Below, piece after piece: positions 24,267 through 34,554 of a stretch of DNA of 64,000 nucleotides. The notes beneath the pieces are model-generated. The model saw only the letters and a program-made list of their open reading frames with translations. It was not told the origin of the DNA and did no database searches. How positions within the stretch are numbered: the stretch's first letter is position 1; each line of letters starts with the position of its first letter. The position numbers and the translations under genes were made by a program. Origin of the DNA: Allomyces arbusculus (taxonomy: Eukaryota; Blastocladiomycota; Blastocladiomycetes; Blastocladiales; Blastocladiaceae); contig JADHYV010000001.1 in NCBI GenBank assembly GCA_027604705.1, positions 186,001 through 250,000 of the forward strand. The letters run 5' to 3'.

Positions 24267-26554
24267 TCAAGGTTGATAAACCTTGCAGAAGGCCGTCACG
24301 GGGCGACGGCACGTCGGACACGTCTTGAACCGGCGTGCCGCCAGCGCCTCGCGGCACTCGTCGCACACAACCAGACAGTTGCACGGGCGCAATACAATCG
24401 CGCGCGGGTTAGTCTGGCACACGACGCACATGCCGAGCGCCGTTGTCAGGACAAGCTGGTCCTCGTCCTCGTGGTCGCTCTCAGCAGCTGCCGCAGTCGC
24501 GCCGTTCGACGGTCGCGGGCTCAGTTGGTCCATGGCCCAGGCAAATGTTTGCGACCGGGTCCGTGGACGAACGCGCGGGGTCGGCGCTTGAGCGAGTGGG
24601 GGCGCAACGGGGGTCGCGGGCGATCCTGACGACGACGGCCACGTGATTGCGCGCGCCGGCGTTTGCGGCGGTTCTGGTGGTTCAGGAACGACGACTGGGA
24701 ACTGGAGGTCGTGGGCGAGGTGAAACACCTCGCGGTACAGCTCGCCGTCGTCGTCGTCGTCGTCGTTGAGGTCCGTTTCGTCCGACTCAGAATCCAAATC
24801 AGTCTCGGGTTCGGAGAGCAACAGCGCGCCATCCTCGTCCACTTCCACCTCATCGCACGAATCGCGCTCGTACTCGGACGGGACATACGTCTCGTCGTCC
24901 TCGTCGTCACCGTCAAGAACCGCTGCAACGCGCTTTGCGAGCTCGTGGCTCGCAGCCACATCCAGCTCCAGCCCGAGCGCGCGTGCCGCATCCGCTGGAT
25001 CTGCACTCTGCCTGCTACCGCGACCACGTCGCGGAAAGCCGAGCTGGTGTGCGAGCCGCGCGACCAACCGCACGACCCGTGTCGCGAGATGCACGACCAC
25101 ATCCAACCGCACCAGCCGCACGACTTCCACGACCGCCTCGAGCAAGAGCCGCGGCGTGCGCGGCCGCGTGCGCCTTCCGACGGCGACTTGCGCGCGTGTC
25201 GGTTCATCATCGTGGTTCATCTCCTCGGCGCGGCGGAACGCGGTCCCCGGGGCGTCCGCGGCTGTGAGGACGGCGTCGGACCACTGCGAGAGAACGGCCA
25301 CGACCGGGTCCGCGAGCAGTGCCGCCGACGATGCTGTGAGCGGATTGCCCGACCGAGTCGATGGCGGTGCAACAAGGATCACGGGCGGTTCCTCGTTACG
25401 CAGCGGTGCCGAGCCCGCGGCGTCGAGGCACGCGCCGCCGATCTTGAACACGGCGACCGAGTACGAGTCCGCCAATGTCGGGAGTGCAGCCATGGTCGGT
25501 GTCGCGGGCCGCTGCCGCAACCGGCCGCGCGTGGCCACGTGAGCGCACAGGTAGACGGTCGCGACGATCCCGGAAATGACGATACAGAAAAGTTCAGGCC
25601 ATTTCGGAATTGCAACGAGCGCCGGGTAAGTGGGCGCGTCGTACCGCGCGACAAAGTGCGCGAGTGCGAGAAGGCCAGTGATGGAGGTTGGGATCAGTCG
25701 GAACTTGTTGTCCCAGCCGACGAGCGCCATAACTTGCAGGAGCATTGTCTCGATGCAGTGCAGCAGCGTGATCACGAGAATGTCGGGGCCGCGCACGTAG
25801 AGGTGCGTCAACAGACCCCATTCGAGTAAGCTGTGTCGGTCGCTCGAGGCCGAGCTGCGATCACCGCTCGTATTGCGCTCGAGACATTGGAAAAACACGT
25901 CGAGATTGGCGGCAACACAGATCAGTCGGAAGCCGTTGTAGAGCGTGTCGGCAGCGGGTGCAGCGAGCGCGTCAGCGAGCGCCTCGGGGGTTGGCCACGT
26001 GCCCGTCGCCCACGCATGCACGGCATCGAGACGCCATTGGTGGCCGAGGTCCGTAACCACGAGCCGCGTCCACAGGTCAATGGCATTGAGCGCGAGCAGT
26101 ACGAGGAGCGGGCCGCGCAGGGCGAGGTGCGCCCATTGTGGGAGCCGGCGCGGGCGACGAGGGGCTATATTTGGCGCATACGAGCATCAGTATTCGTCTT
26201 CGAGCTGCGATTAAACTTGTAGCGAGCCATCAAAAAGACGACGTACCAGCGACGTCGCGAATCCTATTGACGGCAATCGCCTGCAACACCAGGAACTGCA
26301 CAGTCCGCGACGTGATGAAGTCGACGAGCGTCGGTTGTGAGGCCATCGCCGATGCCAAGAGCACAGGCGGCGGGGTGTTGCGCGCCATCGTTGCTCCTGC
26401 CTCATGTCCCGCGGTCACGGCCGTCAAGGTCGCATCGCTGGAGCCAGCGCCAGTCACAGCGGCTGCAGCCTCCTTGAGAAATGGTAACACCAGTGCTGAT
26501 GCTCTACTGGCCATGGTCGCGGTTGGAGATGCGATGAGGCCAGCGTGGCCGGTC

Positions 26555-26589
<35 letters not shown>

Positions 26590-26778
26590 ACTGGCACCCG
26601 TGGCTGCGGCTCCTGGTCCCTTAAAACTTGCCGACGCTGCGCTTGAAAGGGTCGCCATCGTCGTTGCGGCCGCGGCCGTCGTCGCGGTTCCCAGGTTCGT
26701 GGCGGCGGTCGTGCTTGCTGGCGCGCTGTTTGCAACCCATCGACCGGCGCGCGCGGCAAAGTCGCGAGCAATCTCCAT
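24267..26778 (-). CDS. Multi-pass membrane RING E3 ligase, Asi1/Asi3-like
   Basis: Probable membrane ubiquitin ligase. Two exons (26778-26247, 26164-24267) give 809 aa; the 82-nt intron has a perfect GTACGT donor. The N-terminal half has several hydrophobic segments, for example HLALRGPLLVLLALNAIDLW, VITLLHCIETMLLQVMALV and LFCIVISGIVATVYLCAHVA. A long acidic cytosolic/nucleoplasmic region rich in D/E follows. The last 55 residues are a RING: CVVCQTNP, PCNCLVVCDEC, then FKTCPTC. The usual Cys-x-His pair is Cys-x-Cys, as I recall for yeast Asi1/Asi3 at the inner nuclear membrane. That homology is inferred from RING type and topology, not proven. An alanine run from a CTG/CAG repeat lies in exon 1. 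Start may instead be an upstream in-frame Met at 26943. Convergent with SPA2 (213 bases between stops). Confidence 0.78.
26556..26588 (-). repeat. (CTG/CAG)11 repeat, polyalanine in RING gene
   Basis: Eleven CTG units on the plus strand; the minus-strand gene reads them as GCA, giving a run of about 11-12 alanines. Likely length-variable. Confidence 0.9.
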
Positions 26779-27164
26779 GATGACGGCGGACAATACAAGT
26801 GCGGCGAGTTGCGGGCTGATTGTGTTTGTAGATGGGAGTGTTTTCTTGTCGGCCACGGGCGGGCAGCAGCCATGGGAGTGGGCTCGCAAACTTGCAGACT
26901 CCCTCCCGATCCCGAAGTTCGATGCAAAATGGCGCCCTGGCAAGCGTCAAGGCGCGTCGCGTCAACAGGCTGAACATCGTCGAGAGACAATTCTTATCGG
27001 CAGCTGACGCAAACCGGCCGTTTTGCGGTCCGTTGCTGGGACGGCCTCGTAGTACTGTACGAAATGAGAGGCAGAGCAACTTATTCAGCGACAAGAAATT
27101 GACATTGTTGGCCACCAGAATTCTCGACAGCGACATTCAACGCGTCGTGAGAGGCAAACGAGAC
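26779..27164. other. Intergenic, RING gene 5' to ARP10 3'
   Basis: About 390 bases between co-oriented minus-strand genes. It holds the RING-gene promoter and the ARP10 3' UTR. If the RING gene starts at 26943 the spacer shrinks to 221 bases. No other feature seen. Confidence 0.6.
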
Positions 27165-28743
27165 TCAGACAGAAATGCCGCCAAACGCTTTGGTGTGCAC
27201 GACTGACGCCCCGCCCGCATCAAATTCATCGCGCAGCACAAAGCTCTTGGTGTCCGGGAACATGAGCTAGAAGCAGGAAACAAGCAAGCCATCGGTCAGC
27301 CTGCCCGCGTCACGCCAGCGTGCCTAATCACAACGCACCTTGGCCAGCAGTGACCCGCCGAGGTACGCGGCCCATTCCGCGTGGTCCTGGTAGGCCTCCA
27401 GGTATTCGGGCAACCCTCGGAACGTGACTTCGCGCGGTTGATACTCGCCGGCGCGCGTCGACACAGGCAAGTACTGCTGCGCGTACTCAAGCTGCACGCG
27501 CTCCTTGAGGTTGGCGATCAGAGCGCCACCACCGCCCGTTAAAAGCACCGCGTCCAAGACGCTCGCGCGCGCCGAGGGCTCGACGGCAGCGACGGCAGCG
27601 GCCATTGCGTCGACGAGCGATTTTGGTGCACCGGTGAACAGAACATCGTCGACGGCCTGGCGGCGCAGAATCGGGTCGACCTTAGCCGCAACGCTGGCGT
27701 GGTTCGGGCCAGACTCAGCGGGTGACGACGGTAGGCTCGTTTGGTCGTCGGCCGACGACGATGCACCCACCGAGTTGGACGACGCCGTGAGCTCGGCAAG
27801 GAGCGAGCCGGTCGTAGGTGGTCCGGCCTTTTTGCTTGCCGCTACTGTCGACGGTGCCGTCAGCGGGGCGGATGGCGGTGTCGCGTCAAAAAGCTTGCCG
27901 TTCAAGGCGGCAAGCGCGACGGCCGCGTCAACGTTCAGTTCCGGCTGCTTGCTCGCACACAAGGCCTGGAGCCGCGCAATCATGTCGCTGGTCCCGACAG
28001 GCACGATTTGGGCGGCATGGCGAATCGCATTAGTCTCGACGATTGGGGTCACGGCTAGGCGACGACGCAAGTCGTGAGCAAATGATCCGCGCCCTAAATG
28101 GATCTCTCTGACAATGAATATGCGTACTGGTCGTGGTGAATCCAATGTCCACCACCAGACCCGTTACGGCGTTGGCTCCCAAGAGCGCAGCGACGGGTTC
28201 GGGCGCGAGGGCGAGACCTGGGATGCGGTATGTCTCAAACAAAAACTTGGCCGCACGCTCGACGTCCGATTTTTTCCAGGCCATTGGCACGAGCAAAAAA
28301 ATCGGGTGGTCACCCTGTGCCTTGGAAATGCCGAGATGTTCCGTAAGTACCGATGACCTGCGAGGTCGCGCACAAGTTGGTCAGCGGTCGGTTCAGTGCT
28401 CAATCAGTAGGTTGGCAAAAATAAAGACCGACCAGTGCTGGCCAAGAGCGTCCCAGTCTTGAACAAGCCCTCGATCGATTGGTGCTGGCCGGTCCTCGCT
28501 CCGGTCAAACGGATATTTCTGGGATCAATGCCGATGTCAAGGCTGGGATCAGGGCGTGGTCCCATGGTCTGAACTTTGCGGGGGACCTGGTTCATGTCGC
28601 GAACAGCAGATCACTGTCGAAATCATGGTTGGTCGGTGCTGGTCTACCTTGCATTTGGGTTCGAGCGCGCTGGTTGGGCCGGCGAGCGTGCCCGCCGAGC
28701 CAGGCGAGAGGAAGACGTAGCGCTCCTCCTTGTTCAGCGCCAT
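27165..28743 (-). CDS. ARP10: Actin-related protein 10, dynactin pointed-end subunit
   Basis: Arp10/Arp11 caps the pointed end of the dynactin mini-filament and links dynein to cargo. Best model, five exons: 28743-28648, 28518-28400, 28357-28128, 28093-27339, 27266-27165, giving 433 aa (human ACTR10 417). Actin-fold blocks run in order: KYPFDRSEDRPAPIDRGLVQ then DWDALGQHW, HPIFLLVPMAW, KFLFETYRIPGLALAPEPVA, GLVVDIGFTTT, LGRGSFAHDL, AVLLTGGGGALIANL and AAYLGGSLLAK. Introns 1 and 4 are ordinary (129 and 72 nt). Intron 2 would be only 42 nt with a GC donor, and intron 3 only 34 nt. Around each, the reading frame must change, so either these are unusually short introns or small frame-shifting indels are present. 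A Ser/Thr-rich insert of about 60 residues lies in the middle of exon 4. Confidence 0.8.
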
Positions 28744-29276
28744 GGGTAGCTGAGGTTGGTCTTGCTGAATGCACGAAGTCGGTGCGGCCCGGACTGCAGC
28801 GGCTGGAGTGGAAAAGCGATGCAGTTTGGCAGCAGCGTCGCGGCCGACGCGAGGCACACCAAGAAGCACCAAGTTGCACGTGCCTCAGCCGGGCCACCCT
28901 GCCCATTTCCTCATCAGATCGTCGTTTGCGTCAGACCCCCTTCACAAAAATCGGCCATGTGCGATTTCTTTCTTCTCTCGCGCGGCCAGGACGTTGCCGT
29001 AAGCGGGGCTGAATCACAAACCTGCTGATCCGCAGAGTCTGGTGCGCGCCGCCAACGTTTTGTCGGCATCGACGGCCGACCTCCCCAACCCCCCTCTCTC
29101 CCCTCGCCACCGACTGCCAGCCAGGTGCAAGCAACACAAAGGACGAGAGCTCATCTTCTCAGCAAGGTCACTTGTCAAGTCGAGCTCGCGCCCGCCTACC
29201 GTGTCCCTCTGTGCTGCGATCCTTGGACGCCAACACGCATCTCTTCTCGAACCTACACTCCAGCACCGCCACGATC
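28744..29276. other. Divergent promoter region, ARP10/TRP
   Basis: 533 bases between divergent starts. The TRP side has pyrimidine-rich stretches, typical of a leader. I looked for a Gcn4/Cpc1-type TGACTCA site and did not see one. Confidence 0.6.
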
Positions 29277-32200
29277 ATGGTTTGTTATTGTCACCGGCAT
29301 TTTTTCATGGGGCAGGATCAAGTGAAGTGGTTGCTGACCGCACCAACATGACGGTTTGCTTCGTCTCCAGTCCGTCCAGCTGCAACTGTCACCCGCCGAG
29401 GTGGTCGATCACATTCGCCCTGCACTTACGCGCGTGCGCAGCGACCCGACCAAGAAATCCGTCTACCTGCCCGTATTTGCGACACTGTCGGCCGACCTCC
29501 TCACGCCCGTCACGGCCTACCTCAAGGTCGCGCACCACGCCGACTACTCGTTCCTGCTCGAGTCGGTGCAGGGCGGTGAAAAGCTGGGGCGATACTCGTT
29601 TATTGGCGCCAACCCGTACGAAATTTTGATTACGGGCGACGGCCCGGCGTATCGCGTGCACGGAGACCCGCTGATCCCGCTCGAGCGCGAGCTGAGCGAA
29701 GTCGAGTTTGTGCCGGTGCCCAACTTGCCGAGTTTTACGGGTACGCTTGTTTGTGATGCTCGCCGTGCTCTACTGTCTCCACCCAGTGTGCCGACCGTCT
29801 CGAACAACGTGACTAGGCGGCGCCGTCGGCTTTGTCACGTTCGACTGCATCCAGTACTTTGAGCCAAGGACGCGCCGCGACCTCGAGGACCAGCTGGGCT
29901 TGCCCGAGGCCGTGTTCCTGTTCTGCGACTCGCTCGTTGTCTTTGACCACCTACACCATGTCATCAAGGTCGTCACGCACATCAAGGTCCCGGCCGCCGA
30001 CGTGCCCGACGCGCAGCTCGAAGCGTACATTGAACTCAAGCACGCCGACGCGCGAGCGCGGCTTGGCCACCTGGTCGCGACCCTCACACGCGACTTTGTC
30101 CCATTGCCGCCGCAGCCGCCTATCCCGCCGCGTCACGCGCGCGCCGAGCCCGTGTCGAATGTCGGCAAGGACGGGTACATGAGTTTTGTCAAGTCGCTGC
30201 AGCACCACATTGTCGAGGGCGACATTTTCCAAGCCGTGCCGTCGCAACGCGTGGCCCGCCCAACGGCACTGCACCCGTTCAACGCTTACCGGCAGCTGCG
30301 GTCCTTCAACCCGTCGCCCTACATGTTCTACCTGCACATGAAGGACTTCCAAATTGTCGGCGCGTCGCCCGAGATGCTGGCCAAGGTGGACGACCGCAAG
30401 GTCTACACGCACCCGATTGCCGGGACGCGGCGCCGCGGGCGGTCGGCCGAGGAAGACGATGCGTTGGCCAAGGACTTGCTCAGCGACGAAAAGGAGCGTG
30501 CCGAGCACATTATGCTCGTGGACTTGGGCCGCAACGACGTGAACCGTATTTGCGATCCGGCGACGGTGCAAGTCGAGTCGCTCATGCACATTGAAAAGTA
30601 TTCGCACGTCATGCATATTGTCTCGGTCGTCTCGGGCCAGCTGCGCCCGGAACAGAACCAGTTTACGGCGTTCCGGTCGATTTTCCCGGCGGGCACCGTG
30701 TCTGGGTCGCCCAAGGTCAAGGCAATTGAACTGATTCGCGACCTCGAAAAGACCAAGCGCGGCATTTATGCGGGTGCTGTGGGCCACTTTGATTACTCGG
30801 GTGGCATGGACACGTGCATTGCGATCCGCACCATGGTCTTCAAGGACGGGTGCGCCTACCTGCAGGCCGGCGGTGGGATCGTCTATGACTCGAATCAAGA
30901 GGACGAGTACGTTGAGACGATCAACAAGATGAAGTCGTCGATCACGGCGCTCGAACGTGCTGAAGACTACTACTTTGACCTGCAGCAGCAAGGGTCGGCG
31001 CTCGTCGGGCCCATGGCCGTGACCAATGGCAGCGGCAGCGCCGACGCCAACGCCAAGGCGCCTGCACCCGTCGTCAAGACCTACACGAACCTGCCGACGC
31101 TGCAGTCGGCCAATGCTATTTACAATTTGACGCCCGCCAAGTGGACCGACGTGACGCTGCTCATCGACAACTACGACTCGTTTGTGTTCAACGTCTATCA
31201 GTACCTGTGCCAGGAGGGCGCCAACGTCGTCGTCTATCGCAACGACCAGGTCACACTCGACGAGATCAAGAAGTTGAATCTCAAGAACATTGTCATTTCG
31301 CCCGGTCCGGGCCACCCGGCCGATTCGGGCATTTCACTTGCCGTCATCAAGGAATTTGCTGGCAAATTGCCAATTCTCGGCGTGTGCCTCGGCGAGCAGG
31401 CCATGTTCCATCTTTACGGCGGCACCGTCACGTACGCTGGCAGTATCGTGCACGGCAAGACGTCGACCATCACGCACGATGGCAAGGGCCTCTACGCGGA
31501 TCTGCCGCAGAACTTCGCTGTGACGCGGTACCACTCGCTCGCGGGCGACAAGGCGACGCTGCCGGACTGCCTTGAAGTCACGTCGTGGACCGCCGACGGG
31601 CTCGTCATGGGCGTGCGCCACAAGGAGTTTACCGTTGAGGGCGTGCAGTACCACCCAGAGTCGGTCATGTCACAGCATGGCCACGCCATGATCCGCAACT
31701 TTATGCAGATGCGCGGCGGCAAGTGGAGTGAGCAGGACGCACGCATCACGCGCGGGATCGTGCCGTCGTCGCCCGACGTGGCTGAGGCCGCGACGTCGCG
31801 CGCCCTGCCGGCGGCAGAAGCGGCGGTGTCGGATGCCATGGACGTGGACCAGGCGCCGAAACCGAATGGCGCCGTGTCGGCCAAGCCCAAGCCCAAGGAA
31901 ACGATTCTTGAGCGTATTTACCGCCAACGGCGCCTGGACGTTGCCGCCGCGCAGCAGCGTCCCGGGCAGTCGCTCGCGCAACTGCGTCAGCTCGTGGCTG
32001 TGGGCGCTGCGGCGAGCCCCGTCTCGTTTTACGACCGGCTGCGGAACCCGCCGCACGCGCCGGCCGTCATGGCTGAAGTCAAGCGTGCGAGTCCTTCCAA
32101 GGGCCTCATCGACGGTACGGCCAATGCGCCGCTGCAGGCGCTCGAGTACGCGCGTGCGGGCGCGTCGGTTATTTCGGTGCTCACGGAGCCGACGTGGTTC

Positions 32201-33526
32201 AAGGGCGACCTGGCCGACTTGCAGGGTGTGCACAATGCGCTTTTGACGCAAATGGGCGACCAGCGGCCCGCAGTCCTGCGCAAGGACTTTGTATTTGACG
32301 AGTACCAGATTCTTGAGGCGCGACTCGCGGGTGCCGATGCGGTGCTGCTGATTGTGGCCATGCTCACGGACGCGGAACTGCGGCAGCTGATCACCATCAC
32401 GCGCGTACTCGGTATGGAGCCGCTGGTCGAGGTCAACAGCAAGGACGAAATGTCACGCGCGCTTCAGCTCGGTGCGCGAGTCGTCGGTATCAACAACCGC
32501 AATCTGCACACGTTTGATGTGGACATGGCCACGACCACGACTGTCGCGCAGGGCGTGCCCAAGGACGTGATTGTCTGTGCGCTCAGCGGGATCTGGGGCC
32601 GCAAGGACGTGGAACCGTACTTGGCCGGTGGTGTCCAGGCCGTGCTTGTCGGGGAGGCCCTGATGCGGTCAAGCGACAAGCGCGCATTCGTACGCGACCT
32701 GTGGGGCCTGCCGGCGGTCCATGTCCCGGCGAGCCCGCGCCCGCTCACGTTCCCGCTCGTCAAAATCTGTGGTGTACGCACAGTTGAGCATGCCGTCGCA
32801 GCCGCGCGTGCAGGTGCTGATTTCGTCGGCATCATCCAAGTGCCGGGCACCAAGCGGTACGTGGATATCGCCACGACGCGGTCGATCGTGCAGGCACTTC
32901 ACCCGAACCCGCCAACCCTTCCGCCCGTCCCGCGCCGTGCTGATCTTGTGGCTGCTGCCGCGGGCGCGACCAATGCCGAGACGGACGCAGCGGCATCGCC
33001 AAGCACCTGGGCGCGCGTCGCATCCGAGGCACTTGCGGGCCTGCTTGCCGCCAAGCGCCCGCTGGTCGTGGGTGTCTTCCAGAACCAGCCGCTCGTCGAG
33101 ATCGCGCGCGTCGTCCGCGAGACTGGAATCGACGTTGTGCAACTGCATGGCGACGAACCCGTCGAGTACGCTACCTACCTGCCCGTGCCCGTGATCAAGG
33201 TCACGCGCGTCGATACCAGCAAGCCTGCGGCGGTGCGTGACGGGCCGCATCATCTCGCGCTGCTCGATTCGGCGCACGGTGGCAGTGGAAAGACGTTCGA
33301 TTGGACTGTGGTCCCGTCGCTCGTCGCGCATGGCGAGGGGTCGCCCGCGAGTGAGCGGCTGCCGTTCCTCTTGGCAGGTGGACTCAATGTCAATAATGTG
33401 CAGCGCGCGATTGCCGCGACGCGGCCGTTTGGCGTGGATGTGAGCAGCGGGATCGAGGTGGACGGCGTCAAGTCGGTCGAGTTGATCACGCAATTTGTGG
33501 ACCGCGCGAAGCGTAGTGAAATGTAG
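29277..33526 (+). CDS. Tetrafunctional tryptophan enzyme TrpE-TrpG-TrpC-TrpF
   Basis: One reading frame carries anthranilate synthase I and II, indole-glycerol-phosphate synthase and phosphoribosylanthranilate isomerase. Exons: 29277-29279 (ATG only, tentative), 29371-29740, 29817-33526; 1360 aa. TrpE (about 2-510) has the Trp-feedback LLES in FLLESVQGGEKLGRYSF, then GDIFQAVPSQR, PIAGTRRRG, LVDLGRNDVNRI and GTVSGSPKVKA. A roughly 55-residue Ala/Thr-rich linker precedes TrpG (about 568-760), with nucleophile motif GVCLGEQ and HPES. TrpC (about 820-1090) shows EVKRASPSKG, LRKDFVFDEYQILEA and INNRNL. TrpF (about 1103-1360) shows VKICGVRT, VVQLHGDEP and LLDSAHGGSGKTFDW. All catalytic signatures are intact. 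Fungi usually fuse only G-C-F and keep TrpE separate. No stop or splice signal interrupts the 3.7 kb exon joining E to G. The first exon is uncertain: ATG at 29277 or 29314 both have usable donors. Confidence 0.93.
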
Positions 33527-33984
33527 GCCGTGGATCGTTTTGTGGTTTGCGGGTGTTGCGAAAGGGGCCATTTTGTTCGTGAGAAAGCAATGACAAACAT
33601 TTTTGAATTCGAATTTGTTTGATCGTGCACTGAACAGAACGTCTAGACCGCACGGAAAAAAACAAGAACAACTCATTTTTGAGCTGTTTCCAAGCGGTCC
33701 CAATGAGCAGACGCGCTATGAAAAAAAGACTAAGAGACGTCCGGCCTTGGCCAGGGGTGCGAGCGTGAGGAAATCATAAACTTAAACGGCAACACGGAGA
33801 GGGAAGCACAAGAGAGATCCAGAACAAAAACCAAAACGCCAACGCAAACTTCGTCCATCTCAGATTGCCTGTACACGGTTGCTGCAGCGTGCAAGACGAC
33901 ATTCGACCCAGTCCGCTTCTTGATCTGCTCTATCTCGACCACTTCGTCCTTCTTCGTCTTCTCGACAAATGACAGCTCGAGGCA
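33527..33984. other. Convergent 3' intergenic region
   Basis: 458 A/T-richer bases between the TRP stop and the stop of the small minus-strand gene. No gene or canonical AATAAA seen. Confidence 0.6.
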
Positions 33985-34554
33985 TTAGATTTGGATGGCA
34001 ACAAGCGCACTGCACGGCTCCGACATGTCCGCGCCCGAATCGGCGGGAACGAGCGCGGGCAGATTCTGGTTCTCCTCCTCGCGAAGCTCAGCAGCAACAA
34101 TCTCATTGCCCTCGCATTCTGCCTCCACTTCCGACAACAGCTCCGTATCCAGCTCGCCGACCACGACGGTGCCGACGACACTCTCCACTACTTCTTTCTT
34201 CTCAACGGGCGCAGTGAGCACCTCGGCGACCCACTCGGTCGCAGTAACAGACTTGACGGTAGGAACGATCACGTTCGCGGCAGCAGCAACAACGGAAATG
34301 GGTACCGAAACAGCGGCGGTCGCGGCAGCGCGCTCGCAGCTTATCCAACGCGCCTTGGTGTTGAGTAAAACACTATCGAGGCCCTCCTGGCCGTACTTGC
34401 ACACCCACTCGACCTGGTCGCGAATCTCCTCAAACGAGCGCACACGCACACGAGCGATCCACGTCTCGTCGTACTTAACCACACCCGGGTACTTGTGCGC
34501 GATCTTCGTGAACGCCTCGGAAATCAACTTCTTGGCGGGGACGTTGAGCGCCAT
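33985..34554 (-). CDS. Small acidic protein, unrecognised
   Basis: A single-exon frame of 189 aa that I do not recognise. The first 75 residues look globular and basic (ISEAFTKIAHKYPGVVKYDE, TWIARVRVRSFEEIRDQVEW). The rest is valine/alanine- and glutamate-rich, predicted disordered or helical, and ends SALVAIQI. No signal peptide, membrane segment or catalytic motif. Coding is supported by third-position GC bias in the N-terminal part and a clean ATG (ACGCTCAACGTC codons follow). Convergent with TRP. Could be lineage-specific. Confidence 0.6.
   Translation of the reverse strand: MALNVPAKKLISEAFTKIAHKYPGVVKYDETWIARVRVRSFEEIRDQVEWVCKYGQEGLDSVLLNTKARWISCERAAATAAVSVPISVVAAAANVIVPTVKSVTATEWVAEVLTAPVEKKEVVESVVGTVVVGELDTELLSEVEAECEGNEIVAAELREEENQNLPALVPADSGADMSEPCSALVAIQI

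Noticed and set aside
28164-28403. Alternative ARP10 reading (LVRDLAGHRYLRN frame) that would need a one-base change at a T7 run
   Set aside because: It would duplicate the actin block already supplied by DWDALGQHW-HPIFLLVP; the spliced model uses the better-matching frame.
29951-31315. Minus-strand 454-codon frame over the TrpE part
   Set aside because: Antisense shadow of a catalytic domain with all motifs intact on the plus strand.
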